NCBI RefSeq assembly: GCF_003386165.1
Contig: NZ_QRDV01000008.1
Span: 194,330 to 258,329 of the forward strand
Length of the DNA stretch: 64,000 bases
Direction of reading: 5' to 3'
Source of the DNA: Winogradskyella eximia
GTDB taxonomy: Bacteria; Bacteroidota; Bacteroidia; Flavobacteriales; Flavobacteriaceae
Shown: one piece after another, positions 17,057 through 26,892 of the stretch
Layout: the number at the start of each line of letters is the position of its first letter
How positions within the stretch are numbered: the stretch's first letter is position 1
Program-made: the position numbers and the translations under genes
The notes under the pieces: model-generated
Seen by the model: the letters and a program-made list of their open reading frames with translations, nothing else
Database searches by the model: none
What the model was told of the DNA's origin: nothing

Positions 17057-18025
17057 ATGCAAAGACGATTTTTAGATTATTTAGCTATCACTTTTAAAGG
17101 TATTGCCATGGGAGCCGCAGATGTAGTTCCTGGAGTTTCTGGTGGAACAATTGCCTTCATATCTGGTATTTACGAAGAACTTATTGAAAGCATAGACAAG
17201 GTAAATCTTAACGTTTTTAAAGTATGGAAACAATCGGGTTTTAAAACTGCTTGGAATTCTATTAACGGTAATTTTTTACTAGCACTATTTTCAGGAATCG
17301 CCATTAGTATTTTATCATTAGCAAAATTGATAAAATGGTTATTACACAACGAACCTATTTTACTTTGGTCCTTCTTCTTTGGGCTTGTTTTAGCGAGTAT
17401 TCTATATATTGCTAAGCAAATTAAAGGCTGGTCAGTTAAACTCGTCATTGCCATCATTATTACTTCGGTTTTATCTTTTTACATTACGCTTGCGGAACCT
17501 TTTGCTTCACCAGATAGCCCATTTTACCTATTGTTTTGTGGCTTTGTTGCTATCATAGCAATGATTTTACCTGGCGTTTCCGGAGCATTTATCTTACTTA
17601 TTCTTGGAGCTTACCAAACTGCTATTGACACTATAAATAACTTAAGAGATGGTTTGCTTAATGGTGATATGGCACTTTTTAAAGATGCCTTTTTTAAATT
17701 TATTCTACTTGCCGTTGGTGCTGTAATTGGACTTAAAGTATTTTCAAAAGCTTTAAATTGGATGTTTAAACATCATAAAAATTTAACGCTGGCAATCTTA
17801 ACTGGTTTTATGATTGGCTCGCTTAATAAAATATGGCCTTGGAAAGAAGTCTTAAAAACACGTGTAAATTCTGAAGGAGAAGTAGTTACTTTACTCGACA
17901 AAAGTATTCTACCATCTAATTATGCTGGAGACAATGAAATTGTAATGTCCATTGTTTTTATTGTGGTAGGTTTTGCTGCAATTCTTGTTTTAGAAACTTT
18001 AGGTAAGAAAAAAACTGAAGTGTAA
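17057..18025 (+). CDS. DUF368 (PopT-type) polyprenyl-phosphate transporter, copy 1
   Basis: This 322-residue polytopic membrane protein has the two DUF368 signatures: KGIAMGAADVVPGVSGGTIA near the N-terminus and ILPGVSGAFILLILGAYQ in the middle, in an inverted-repeat arrangement. DUF368 proteins were identified as PopT, which return undecaprenyl phosphate across the inner membrane for reuse in wall and polysaccharide synthesis (Sit and colleagues; Roney and Rudner, both 2023). Role here is by family membership. Its TAA stop overlaps the ATG of the second DUF368 gene by one base, so the two are translationally coupled. Confidence 0.92.
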   Translation: MQRRFLDYLAITFKGIAMGAADVVPGVSGGTIAFISGIYEELIESIDKVNLNVFKVWKQSGFKTAWNSINGNFLLALFSGIAISILSLAKLIKWLLHNEPILLWSFFFGLVLASILYIAKQIKGWSVKLVIAIIITSVLSFYITLAEPFASPDSPFYLLFCGFVAIIAMILPGVSGAFILLILGAYQTAIDTINNLRDGLLNGDMALFKDAFFKFILLAVGAVIGLKVFSKALNWMFKHHKNLTLAILTGFMIGSLNKIWPWKEVLKTRVNSEGEVVTLLDKSILPSNYAGDNEIVMSIVFIVVGFAAILVLETLGKKKTEV

Positions 18026-19044
18026 TGCAAAGTACAAGAACCCTTAAAGATCGTATATTTTTGGTCATTAAAGGTTTGGCTATGGGAGCTGCTAATAAAG
18101 TTCCAGGTGTTTCTGGAGGTGTTGTGGCTTTTGTTGCTGGCTTCTACGAAGAATTTATTTACTCTTTACAACGCGTTAATAAAAAAGCCTTTAAACTTTT
18201 ATTTAATGGAAGATTTAAAAGTTTCTACCGTTATATCAATGGTAAATTTTTAAGTCTATTATTCTTAGGAATGATAGTGAGCTACTTCAGTATTTCTAAA
18301 ATACTTGATTTTCTAATTGTTCACTATGAGCTGTATGTATGGAGCACGTTTTTTGGGATGATCCTTGGTTCTATTTACTACATTAGTAAAGATTTTAAAG
18401 AATGGAATAGAACAACAATACTGGCTTTAGCCATTGGTGCAATAATAGGTATTAGTATAAGTTTTTTAGATCCTGCTACAGAAAATGACAATCTTATTTT
18501 TGTATTCTTTTGCGGAATTATTAGTGTTTCAGGTATGACTTTACCTGGATTTTCAGGTTCATTTATTCTTATTCTATTAGGTAACTATGTACTACTATTG
18601 GTAGATTCCGTTAACGCACTTTACGACACTATGTTCGATGTTTTAAGTGGTAATTTTGAATTTATACATAACGCACTTCGCATTAGACTTTTAAAAGTTT
18701 TAGTGGTATTTACATTAGGTTCTGTGACAGGTTTAGTCACATTTTCACATTTGTTAAGTTACATACTTAAGCATTATAAAAACATTACATTAGCAACTAT
18801 AATGGGTTTTATTATAGGATCGCTTGGTGTGGTATGGCCTTGGAAAGAAACCATTTACAAAACGAATTCTGAAGGTGCACTCATTTTAGATTCTACAGGA
18901 AAACAAATCATTACTAATTATCAACGATTTTTACCAGAAATCAACAGTCAAACTTACATAGCAATTGCTTATATTGCCTTAGGAATCCTCATAGTTTTAG
19001 GATTAGAATGGTATGGACAACGAACAAGACAAACAAAAATATAA
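18025..19044 (+). CDS. DUF368 (PopT-type) polyprenyl-phosphate transporter, copy 2
   Basis: This 339-residue paralog of the preceding gene has equivalent motifs KGLAMGAANKVPGVSGGVVA and MTLPGFSGSFILILLGNYV, and the shared WPWKE near the C-terminal loop. It overlaps the upstream copy by one base (start) and aroE by 32 bases (end). The two copies differ clearly, so the duplication is old. They could be redundant, have different lipid or pH preferences, or form a heteromer; nothing in the sequence decides between these. Confidence 0.92.
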   Translation: MQSTRTLKDRIFLVIKGLAMGAANKVPGVSGGVVAFVAGFYEEFIYSLQRVNKKAFKLLFNGRFKSFYRYINGKFLSLLFLGMIVSYFSISKILDFLIVHYELYVWSTFFGMILGSIYYISKDFKEWNRTTILALAIGAIIGISISFLDPATENDNLIFVFFCGIISVSGMTLPGFSGSFILILLGNYVLLLVDSVNALYDTMFDVLSGNFEFIHNALRIRLLKVLVVFTLGSVTGLVTFSHLLSYILKHYKNITLATIMGFIIGSLGVVWPWKETIYKTNSEGALILDSTGKQIITNYQRFLPEINSQTYIAIAYIALGILIVLGLEWYGQRTRQTKI

Positions 19045-19774
19045 ATTCGGGCTTTTAGGACGAGACATCTCCTACTCTTTCTCAAGAGGTTATTTTGCTG
19101 AAAAATTTAAGAATGAAAACTTACCTCATTCTTATGTTAATTTCGATTTACCATCTATCGATGACCTCACAGAAATAATTAAAAACACGTCAAACTTAAA
19201 AGGGATTAATGTAACTATTCCTTATAAAGAAGAAGTGATACCGCTATTAGATAAATTGAATAAAACAGCTAAAAAAATTGGAGCTGTAAATACCATTCGG
19301 TTTTCAAAAAACAATAAACTTGTTGGTTATAATACCGATTATTATGGGTTTAAAAACTCAATAAAACCACATTTAAAATCACATCATAAAAACGCTTTAA
19401 TATTAGGAACCGGAGGAGCATCTAAAGCCATTGCTTATGCACTTAAGAAACTAAAAATTAAATATGATTTTGTGTCTCGAACTCAAAAAGAAGGAGTCAC
19501 CTTTTTATATTCAGATCTTACAGAAAAAATCATTTCAGATTATACCATAATTATCAATTGCACTCCCATTGGTACGTTTCCAAATATTGATAAATGCCCT
19601 AATATCCCTTATAATACTATAAGCGAAAAGCACATTTTGTACGATCTTATCTACAATCCGGAAAGAACAAAGTTTTTAAACCAGGGCTTTAACAAAGGGG
19701 CTACAATTATTAATGGTTTAGAAATGTTACGATTACAAGCCGAAAAATCATGGGAAATATGGCATAAGTCATAA
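19013..19774 (+). CDS. aroE: Shikimate dehydrogenase
   Basis: This 253-residue protein reduces 3-dehydroshikimate to shikimate with NADPH. Motifs seen are GRDISYSFS (substrate serines), GINVTIPYKE (catalytic Lys), GAVNTI, NTDYYGF and the Rossmann loop LGTGGASKAI. It is slightly shorter than the E. coli enzyme. The start at 19013 lies inside the end of the second DUF368 gene; the in-frame ATG and the GLLG start of the fold about 13 residues later support it. Confidence 0.95.
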   Translation: MDNEQDKQKYKFGLLGRDISYSFSRGYFAEKFKNENLPHSYVNFDLPSIDDLTEIIKNTSNLKGINVTIPYKEEVIPLLDKLNKTAKKIGAVNTIRFSKNNKLVGYNTDYYGFKNSIKPHLKSHHKNALILGTGGASKAIAYALKKLKIKYDFVSRTQKEGVTFLYSDLTEKIISDYTIIINCTPIGTFPNIDKCPNIPYNTISEKHILYDLIYNPERTKFLNQGFNKGATIINGLEMLRLQAEKSWEIWHKS

Positions 19775-19798
19775 AATAGAACCTCTAGATGTATTTCC

Positions 19799-19829
19799 TT
19801 TGTAGTTCTAACAACTGTTAGTATCTTTA
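19799..19829 (+). promoter_or_regulatory. Candidate promoter with internal palindrome, DUF349 gene
   Basis: TTTG at 19799-19802, a 19-base spacer and TATCTTTA at 19822-19829 fit TTG-N17-23-TAnnTTTG with one mismatch. The spacer contains the 14-base palindrome CTAACAACTGTTAG (19808-19821), well placed for a repressor. The start codon is 26 bases downstream. Confidence 0.5.
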
Positions 19830-19855
19830 ACCTCATATATTTAAAACATTGACTT

Positions 19856-21841
19856 ATGTCTGAGAATGATAACCTGCAAGATGCAGATGGAAAAAAAGAA
19901 GTAGAAACAACAGAAACTACTCCAACACAAGAAACAACTCCAATGGTTGAAACTGAAACTGAATCAACTAATGTTGAAACGACAGAAGCAGTTGAAGACG
20001 TTGAGAATAAAGACGAAACTGAAGCTGTAACAGAAGTAACTGCAGACCATCATGTAGATGAGATTGACGCTTCTAACGCAGAAGATGCGGAAGACGAATC
20101 TAATGCTGAACGTCATGAGGTAGAGGAAAAAGATTACCATTCCATGACTATGGATGAATTGGCTACGGAATTAAACCGCCTATTAAAGCATCATAAAATT
20201 CAAACAATTTCTAAACATGTTAATGAAATAAAAGCTGAATTTAATGCTAAATACAGTGAACTTCTAGATGAGAAGAAAGAAGAGTTTATAGCTGATGGAG
20301 GTAATGAAATAGATTTTTATTACACTAACGATACCAAAAAATTATTCAATTCGCTTTATAAAGACTATAAACAATCTATTGGTGCTTACTACAAGGAACG
20401 TGAACAAAACCTGAAGCAAAACCTTGAAGACAGATTACAAATTATAGAAGATATTAAAGGATTGCTTAGTGTTGAAGAAAATATGGGTACCACCTATAAA
20501 AACTTCAAAGAACTGCAAGAAAAATGGCGTAATGCTGGGCCAATCCCTAGAGATAAATACAATAATGCTTGGAATACATATCACCATCATGTAGAACGTT
20601 TTTACGATTTTCTACATCTCAATAATGATTTGAGAGATATGGATTTTAAACACAACTACGATCAGAAACTAAAAATCATAGAACGTGCTGAAGAATTAGC
20701 ACAAGATGAAAACACTAACCGTTCATTTAGAGAGTTACAAGTGTTACATAAACTATGGAAAGAAGATCTTGGACCTGTTGGTAAAGAGCATAGAGAAGAA
20801 ATTTGGGAGCGTTTTAGTAATGCTACAAAAACGATTCACGACAAACGTCAGGCATATTATGCCGATATGGATAAGGCGCACGAAAAAAACTTAGAGCGCA
20901 AAGAAGAAATTATTGCACTCATCAATGCTGTCGCAGAAGATAAAGGCAATTCGCATAGCGCATGGCAGAAAAAAATTAAAGACATTGAAGTTTTAAGAGA
21001 TGCCTTCTTTAAAGCCGGAAAAGTGCCTCTAAAAGTGAACGAAGCTACTTGGGCTAAATTTAAAGATGCCGTTAGAACTTTTAATCGTGGAAAGAATAGT
21101 TTTTATAAAGATTTAAAGAAAGACCAATACGATAATCTTAAAAAGAAAAAAGATTTAATTCAAATTGCTGAAGAAAACAAAGACAGTGAGGATTTTGCAA
21201 AAGTCACTCCTTTGATGAAAAAAATTCAGAACGAATGGAAAAAAATCGGTCATGTACCAAGACGTGATAGTGATAAAATTTGGAAGCAATTTAAAGGCGC
21301 TTGTAATCACTATTTTGATAAAATGCATGCGGCACGTAAAGCAGAAGATCAACATTTATTTGATGCGTTTGACAAAAAAGTAAAACTTCTTGAAAGTCTA
21401 AAAGCTATGGAGCTTACTGAAGATCCTAAAGCAGATATTGAAGTTTTGAAAGCTAAAATTGCAGAGTGGAAAGAGCTAGGTCATGTACCACAAAACAAAC
21501 GTTATATAGACGGTAAATTCTACAAAGCTATTGATGATACTTTTGATAAGCTTAAAATGGATAAAGCGAAATTAGAAATGATTAAGTTTGATAGTAAACT
21601 TGAAAATTTAGCGAATCCTGATGATACAAGATTATTGGACAATGAGTATAATTTTATCAAAAAGCGTATTGACGAGATTAAATCTGAAATTAATCAATTA
21701 GAAAACAATTTACAGTTTTTCTCTAATGTAAAATCTGACAACCCTTTAGTTAAAGATGTACATAAAAACATCGCAAACCATAAAAAGGACTTAGATACTT
21801 GGAAAGCTAAATTGACAAAAGTACGTGGAATGTATTCTTAA
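19856..21841 (+). CDS. DUF349 repeat protein
   Basis: This 661-residue soluble protein has an acidic Glu/Thr-rich, probably disordered N-terminus (residues 1-95) and then five DUF349 repeats. Each is recognised by a W-(K/R)-x-x-G-x-(V/I)-P-like motif and a downstream aromatic helix: EKWRNAGPIPRDKYNNAW, KLWKEDLGPVGKEHREEIW, FFKAGKVPLKVNEATWAKF, EWKKIGHVPRRDSDKIWKQF and EWKELGHVPQNKRY. The rest is charged coiled-coil-like helix. DUF349 function is unknown to me with certainty. It is transcribed alone and ends at a strong terminator. Confidence 0.9.
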   Translation: MSENDNLQDADGKKEVETTETTPTQETTPMVETETESTNVETTEAVEDVENKDETEAVTEVTADHHVDEIDASNAEDAEDESNAERHEVEEKDYHSMTMDELATELNRLLKHHKIQTISKHVNEIKAEFNAKYSELLDEKKEEFIADGGNEIDFYYTNDTKKLFNSLYKDYKQSIGAYYKEREQNLKQNLEDRLQIIEDIKGLLSVEENMGTTYKNFKELQEKWRNAGPIPRDKYNNAWNTYHHHVERFYDFLHLNNDLRDMDFKHNYDQKLKIIERAEELAQDENTNRSFRELQVLHKLWKEDLGPVGKEHREEIWERFSNATKTIHDKRQAYYADMDKAHEKNLERKEEIIALINAVAEDKGNSHSAWQKKIKDIEVLRDAFFKAGKVPLKVNEATWAKFKDAVRTFNRGKNSFYKDLKKDQYDNLKKKKDLIQIAEENKDSEDFAKVTPLMKKIQNEWKKIGHVPRRDSDKIWKQFKGACNHYFDKMHAARKAEDQHLFDAFDKKVKLLESLKAMELTEDPKADIEVLKAKIAEWKELGHVPQNKRYIDGKFYKAIDDTFDKLKMDKAKLEMIKFDSKLENLANPDDTRLLDNEYNFIKKRIDEIKSEINQLENNLQFFSNVKSDNPLVKDVHKNIANHKKDLDTWKAKLTKVRGMYS

Positions 21842-21882
21842 TTTTTTATTCCAATACACTTTAAAATAAAATTACGATCACT

Positions 21883-21920
21883 AAAAAAGCCCAAACAAAA
21901 TTTTTGTTTGGGCTTTTTTT
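21883..21920. terminator. Bidirectional terminator between DUF349 gene and lipoprotein gene
   Basis: A long near-perfect inverted repeat with the core AGCCCAAACAAAA / TTTTGTTTGGGCT is flanked by A-run and T-run on either side. It sits between convergent genes and can serve both. Confidence 0.93.
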
Positions 21921-21953
21921 GTCTAAACTATTTATTGCAAATACTAAAATAGC

Positions 21954-22262
21954 TTACTTATGAGATTCTCTTCTATCAAATTTTCCATCAATAAAAACAA
22001 GGATATGAGACATACCTAAAGGGTCATAGCTCCCTTTTATTTCTCGTATATAATACCTATTCTCATTTCTAACCTTTTCAGGATCATTCCAATTTATATG
22101 GACAAATTTTGGCTGACTTTCTTTTACAGTTTCTATCGTAGAATTAGGTTCAAGATTATCCATCCAATCTATAGTGTCATTGTAATAATTTTTACAGCCG
22201 ATTACTAAATGCGTACAACATAAAAATAAAACAATACGTGAAAAATTTCGAACTTGTTTCAT
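21954..22262 (-). CDS. Small putative lipoprotein
   Basis: I choose ATG 22262, six codons inside the longest frame (22280), because it directly precedes the basic N-terminus MKQVRNFSR and the hydrophobic stretch ending in the lipobox LVIGC. The predicted precursor is 102 residues, with about 78 in the mature form after cysteine lipidation. The mature sequence includes FVHINWNDPEKVRNENRYYI and matches no family I know. It lies 37 bases downstream of the secreted amidohydrolase and is probably cotranscribed with it. Confidence 0.7.
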   Translation of the reverse strand: MKQVRNFSRIVLFLCCTHLVIGCKNYYNDTIDWMDNLEPNSTIETVKESQPKFVHINWNDPEKVRNENRYYIREIKGSYDPLGMSHILVFIDGKFDRRESHK

Positions 22263-22298
22263 TTCAATTGTAAAATTCATTTTTAAAATATCACTAGT

Positions 22299-23597
22299 TC
22301 AATTAAGATTACTCAAGTAAACCTTACCATCTTTCATTACAAATACTACTTGTTCTATGGTATCAACAAAATCCGTGGTTATATTTCCTTTTACAGCAAT
22401 TATATCTGCTTTTGCATCAGACTTTATAACTCCAATTTCATTTTCTTTATTTAAACTAAGCGCAGAAGTATACGTTGCAGATTGTAAAATATCTAGAGGT
22501 TTCATGCCTGCTTCAAAATAAGCACGAAACATATCTCTTGAAGATGCACCACGAGTGCTTCCGATATCTGTATAGTTATCAGAACCTGCTACAATTGCAA
22601 CTCCTTTTTGGATCGCTCTAGTAAGTCTATTTCTCATCCTTACTAAATAACTATCTATCCAATCTAAATCATCGTTATCGTAACCTGCAAGTTTACCATA
22701 GATTTCCATATAGGCTCTACTATTTTCGGTTGGGACCAAAAACACTTTTTTTTCTGCCATTAAAGTTAAAGTTGAATCTGCTAATTTAAAACCGTGCTCA
22801 ATGCCATCTACTCCAGCTTGTATGGCATTCCATGCAGATTGATTGGTTATAGAATGTGCAACCACACTTAGACCATATGAATCTGCTGTCTGTACAATTG
22901 ATTTCATTTCATCAATAGATAAATGAGTATTATTCGGAATATTATCCGCACAAATCTTAATAACATTTACGTTTTGATTCACGTGTTCTCTAACCGCAAT
23001 TTTAGCATCTTCTACTCCATTTATAATACGGTATTCTAAATCTATGAGATTTTGATGTTTTGGTGATACACCATAAATTTGTCCACCTGTAGCTGCCATA
23101 ATAGGTCCTGATGCAAAAATACGTGGCCCTTCAATTGTTCCTTCATTAATGGCATCACGCAGAGCAACATCTAAAAAAAGTCCAGAATTACCGAGGTCTT
23201 TTACACTTGTGATTCCAACATCTAAATATGATTTAGCTCGTTTTGCTCCTCTAAGTGTTCTTACGGCATCACTTTCCATGGTTAATGAGTGAATACTATG
23301 TTCGGAAAAATCTTCGCTTGCATCTTGAGAAAAAAGCACATGTGTATGCGCATCTATTAATCCAGGAAGCACCGTGTATGCTGTTAAATCTATAATTTCA
23401 GCACCATTAGGAATCGTACTATATGTTCCGATAGATACAATTTTGTTACTCTTAACATGAATAACCTTGTTTTTTAAAAGGACATTTTGTTCACTGTCGT
23501 ATAAAAGACCAGCTTTAATGTAAGTATCTTTTTGCTGTGCGGATAAAATTGTTTGAGAGCAAATGATAATTAATAAAAGGATAACTATTTTTTGCAT
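22299..23597 (-). CDS. Secreted metal-dependent amidohydrolase (imidazolonepropionase-like)
   Basis: This 432-residue protein carries a signal peptide (MQKIVILLLIIICSQTILSA) and the amidohydrolase-superfamily TIM barrel: HTH at the end of strand 1 (LIDAHTHVLFS), VIKICAD, VVAHSI, GIEHGF and the late aspartate in VAGSDNYTD. The family hydrolyses amide or ester bonds in cyclic or peptide-like substrates with bound metal; secreted members of this group include prolidase-like Xaa-Pro or Xaa-Arg carboxypeptidases, but the substrate here is not determined. It follows fabH by 80 bases and precedes a small lipoprotein gene. Confidence 0.88.
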   Translation of the reverse strand: MQKIVILLLIIICSQTILSAQQKDTYIKAGLLYDSEQNVLLKNKVIHVKSNKIVSIGTYSTIPNGAEIIDLTAYTVLPGLIDAHTHVLFSQDASEDFSEHSIHSLTMESDAVRTLRGAKRAKSYLDVGITSVKDLGNSGLFLDVALRDAINEGTIEGPRIFASGPIMAATGGQIYGVSPKHQNLIDLEYRIINGVEDAKIAVREHVNQNVNVIKICADNIPNNTHLSIDEMKSIVQTADSYGLSVVAHSITNQSAWNAIQAGVDGIEHGFKLADSTLTLMAEKKVFLVPTENSRAYMEIYGKLAGYDNDDLDWIDSYLVRMRNRLTRAIQKGVAIVAGSDNYTDIGSTRGASSRDMFRAYFEAGMKPLDILQSATYTSALSLNKENEIGVIKSDAKADIIAVKGNITTDFVDTIEQVVFVMKDGKVYLSNLN

Positions 23598-23677
23598 ATT
23601 TATTTCTATTTTGTTATTGAATTAAACGAAAAAAAAAGTAATAAATAATTATAGACTCCCTTTTGTAAAGTGATTAA

Positions 23678-24688
23678 TTACCACTTAATTATCACACTTC
23701 CCCAAGTAAATCCACTACCAAAAGCAGCCAATACAACAGTATCTCCCTCTTTAATTTTACCTTCTTCCCATGCTTCAGTTAACGCAATTGGAATTGATGC
23801 TGCTGTAGTATTTCCGTACTTCTGTATATTATTAAACACTTGGTCGTCCGATAATTTAAACTTACGTTGAATAAATTGTGAAATACGCAAATTCGCTTGA
23901 TGCGGAATTAACATATCAATATCATCAACCTGTAAATTATTTTTCATCAAACCTTCCATTATCACTTCGCTAAAACGTACAACTGCATTTTTAAATACAA
24001 ATTGTCCATTCATATGCGGAAAGTAACTCACATCATCAGGATCGTTATCTGCTAGAATATCGCTTACCCAACGTTTACCCATACCTGGTGCAATCAACAC
24101 CAATTCTTCAGCATGTTCTCCTTGTGAGTGTAAATGCGTAGATAAAACACCTTTAGAGTTATCTTCTTCTCGGGTTAAAATTGCTGCGCCTGCTCCATCA
24201 CCAAAAATAACTGTAACACCTCTACCACGCGTGGTTTTATCCATACCATGAGAATGTAATTCACTTCCTATAACAAGAATATTTTTATACATACCTGTTT
24301 TAATAAAGTTATCTGCTACAGACATTGCATATACAAAACCAGAACATTGGTTACGTACATCTAAAGCTCCAACCGTTTTTATATCTAATGCATGTTGTAC
24401 TTGTACACCTGGACCAGGAAAATACATATCTGGACTCAACGTAGCAAAAACGATAAAGTCAATATCATCTTTATCAATACCAGCGCGTTCAATAGCTTGC
24501 TTTGCAGCTTTTACTCCCATGCCTGCTGTAGTGTCTTCACTACCCTTTATAGCCCAACGACGCTCTTTTATACCAGTTCGTTCTTGTATCCATTCATCAT
24601 TGGTATCCATGAATTTAGATAAATCATCATTGGTTACCACATTATCTGGCACGTATTTACCTAAGCCTATTATTTTTGAATTGTACAT
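23678..24688 (-). CDS. fabH: 3-oxoacyl-ACP synthase III (KAS III)
   Basis: This 336-residue enzyme starts fatty-acid elongation by condensing acetyl-CoA with malonyl-ACP. The catalytic triad is visible: C115 (RNQCSGF), H263 (IPHQANLRI) and N293 (YGNTTAASIP). The N-terminal TNDEWIQERTGIKERR is typical. It is longer than E. coli FabH by a few loops, as in other Bacteroidota. It is not in a fab cluster, so it may be a second KAS III with a specialised primer or lipid; the sequence does not decide this. Confidence 0.94.
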   Translation of the reverse strand: MYNSKIIGLGKYVPDNVVTNDDLSKFMDTNDEWIQERTGIKERRWAIKGSEDTTAGMGVKAAKQAIERAGIDKDDIDFIVFATLSPDMYFPGPGVQVQHALDIKTVGALDVRNQCSGFVYAMSVADNFIKTGMYKNILVIGSELHSHGMDKTTRGRGVTVIFGDGAGAAILTREEDNSKGVLSTHLHSQGEHAEELVLIAPGMGKRWVSDILADNDPDDVSYFPHMNGQFVFKNAVVRFSEVIMEGLMKNNLQVDDIDMLIPHQANLRISQFIQRKFKLSDDQVFNNIQKYGNTTAASIPIALTEAWEEGKIKEGDTVVLAAFGSGFTWGSVIIKW

Positions 24689-24775
24689 AATATCTATTTA
24701 GTATTGCGAAGTTAATCTTTAAGATACAATTTATTTTTATTAGAATTTATATTCGTTATGCACGCATAGTACTTG

Positions 24776-24789
24776 TGTCACTTTGTCAC
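24776..24789 (+). promoter_or_regulatory. Direct repeat TGTCAC-N2-TGTCAC upstream of htpG
   Basis: Two exact TGTCAC hexamers at 24776 and 24784 lie about 70 bases before the htpG start codon in otherwise AT-rich DNA. They could be a regulator site for htpG or the divergent fabH; no known operator is matched. Confidence 0.25.
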
Positions 24790-24859
24790 ATTTTAAGTCT
24801 TGGTATTTTATTTGACTATAGATAATCATTCAAATTAATTATACAAAAAACTATATATC

Positions 24860-26770
24860 ATGACAAAAGGAAGTATTAATGTATCGGTAGAGAATATCTT
24901 TCCGTTAATTAAAAAGTTCTTATACAGCGATCACGAAATATTTTTACGTGAGCTAATTAGTAATGGTACAGATGCCACACTAAAATTAAAACACCTTACT
25001 CAAATTGGTGAATCTAAAGCTGAATACGGAAATCCAATAATTGAAGTAAAGATTGACAAAGAAGGCAAAAAGCTTCATATTATCGATCAAGGTTTAGGTA
25101 TGACTGCCGAAGAGGTTGAAAAATATATTAACCAAGTCGCTTTTTCTGGTGCAGAAGAATTTTTAGATAAATATAAAGACTCTGCAAAAGATTCAGGAAT
25201 CATTGGTCACTTTGGTCTTGGTTTCTACTCTGCTTTTATGGTTGCAGAAAAAGTTGAAATTATTACAAAGTCGCATACTGGAGCTGAAGCTGCACATTGG
25301 ACATGTGATGGTTCACCAGAATTTACATTAGAGCCTTCTGATAAAGCAGATAGAGGAACAGAAATTATTCTTCATATTGCAGAAGATTCTACTGAGTTTT
25401 TAGAAGATTCTAGAATCAGTGAGTTATTAAATAAGTATAACAAGTTTATGCCTATTCCAATTAAATTTGGAACTAAGGAAATAGACGATCCAGATTTTAC
25501 TCCTGCAACAACTACAGATGCAGAAGGAAAAGAAACGACTGAGCCACATAAAAAGATTACTGTAGATAATATTATCAATAATCCAAATCCGGCTTGGACA
25601 AAACAGCCAGCTGATTTAGAAGATAAAGATTATAAGGATTTCTACCGAGAATTGTACCCAATGCAATTTGACGAGCCTTTATTCCATATTCACTTAAATG
25701 TAGATTATCCGTTCAACTTAACAGGAATTTTATATTTCCCTAAGATGACGAATGATATGAACATGCAAAAGGATAAGATTCAGTTGTACCAAAACCAAGT
25801 TTATGTAACTGATAATGTTGAAGGGATTGTACCAGAATTCTTAACCATGTTACGTGGTGTAATTGATTCTCCAGATATTCCGTTAAACGTATCACGTTCG
25901 TATTTACAAGCTGACGGAGCTGTGAAGAAAATTTCATCTTACATCACTCGTAAAGTTGCTGATAAGTTGAAATCATTATTCAACGCAAACCGTGAAGATT
26001 TTGAAAAGAAATGGGATGATATTAAGATAGTCATTGAATACGGAATGTTATCTGAAGAAAAATTCTTCGAAAAAGCGGATGCCTTCGCCTTATACCCAAC
26101 TGTTGATGGTAAATTTTATACCTACGAAGAGCTTTTCAACAAAATAAAAGCTACTCAAACGGATAAAGATGGTAAGTTAGTTATTCTTTATGCTTCTAAT
26201 AAAGACCAACAGCACAGTTACATTGAAGCTGCAAAAGCTAAGGGTTATGAAGTATTATTATTAGACTCTCCTATTGTATCTCATTTAATTCAGAAATTAG
26301 AATCAACTAAAGAGAATATTTCTTTTGCTAGAGTTGATGGTGATCATATTGATAATTTAATCAAGAAAGACGAAACTGCAATTTCTAAATTAACAGAAGA
26401 GCAACAAACAGAATTAGATACTCTTTTAAAAGAAGTAATACCTTCTGAAAAGTTCGCTGTACAATTAGAAGCTATGGATAGTGATTCTTCTCCATTTATT
26501 ATTACGCAACCAGAGTTTATGCGTAGAATGAAAGAGATGCAACAAACTGGTGGTGGCGGAATGCACATGTTTGGTAATATGCCAGAGATGTACAACCTCA
26601 TCGTTAATACTAATTCTCCTTTGGTTAGTGAAATTTTAGAAACTAAAACCAAGAAGAAACAAGAACGTTTAATTACGCAAAGTTTAGATTTAGCACGTTT
26701 ATCTCAAGGCCTTTTAAAAGGTGAAGAGTTAACCAACTTTATTAAGCGTAGTTATGAATTATTAAAGTAA
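24860..26770 (+). CDS. htpG: Molecular chaperone HtpG (Hsp90)
   Basis: This 636-residue protein has the GHKL ATPase N-domain (FLRELISNGTDATLKLKHL, IIDQGLGM, GHFGLGFYSAFMVA, GTEIILH), the middle domain (with LYFPKM, NVSRSYLQ) and the C-terminal dimerisation domain. It is a cytosolic ATP-dependent chaperone. A region with the sequence DAEGKETTEPHK after the N-domain resembles a short charged linker. It is monocistronic, followed by a 9-bp hairpin. Confidence 0.97.
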   Translation: MTKGSINVSVENIFPLIKKFLYSDHEIFLRELISNGTDATLKLKHLTQIGESKAEYGNPIIEVKIDKEGKKLHIIDQGLGMTAEEVEKYINQVAFSGAEEFLDKYKDSAKDSGIIGHFGLGFYSAFMVAEKVEIITKSHTGAEAAHWTCDGSPEFTLEPSDKADRGTEIILHIAEDSTEFLEDSRISELLNKYNKFMPIPIKFGTKEIDDPDFTPATTTDAEGKETTEPHKKITVDNIINNPNPAWTKQPADLEDKDYKDFYRELYPMQFDEPLFHIHLNVDYPFNLTGILYFPKMTNDMNMQKDKIQLYQNQVYVTDNVEGIVPEFLTMLRGVIDSPDIPLNVSRSYLQADGAVKKISSYITRKVADKLKSLFNANREDFEKKWDDIKIVIEYGMLSEEKFFEKADAFALYPTVDGKFYTYEELFNKIKATQTDKDGKLVILYASNKDQQHSYIEAAKAKGYEVLLLDSPIVSHLIQKLESTKENISFARVDGDHIDNLIKKDETAISKLTEEQQTELDTLLKEVIPSEKFAVQLEAMDSDSSPFIITQPEFMRRMKEMQQTGGGGMHMFGNMPEMYNLIVNTNSPLVSEILETKTKKKQERLITQSLDLARLSQGLLKGEELTNFIKRSYELLK

Positions 26771-26783
26771 GTAGATTTTTGTC

Positions 26784-26804
26784 TCATATTTTTTTAAAAT
26801 ATGA
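26784..26804 (+). terminator. Hairpin after htpG
   Basis: A 9-bp perfect stem TCATATTTT / AAAATATGA with a 3-base T loop starts 14 bases after the htpG stop codon. It is AT-rich and lacks a strong T-tract, so termination efficiency is uncertain. Confidence 0.5.
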
Positions 26805-26892
26805 ATAACAAAAACGTGCTTTCAAAAATAATCAGCGCAGCTAAATGATTAAGTAACATATTTTTGCGAAAGCAGAAATCTCATTAATATTC

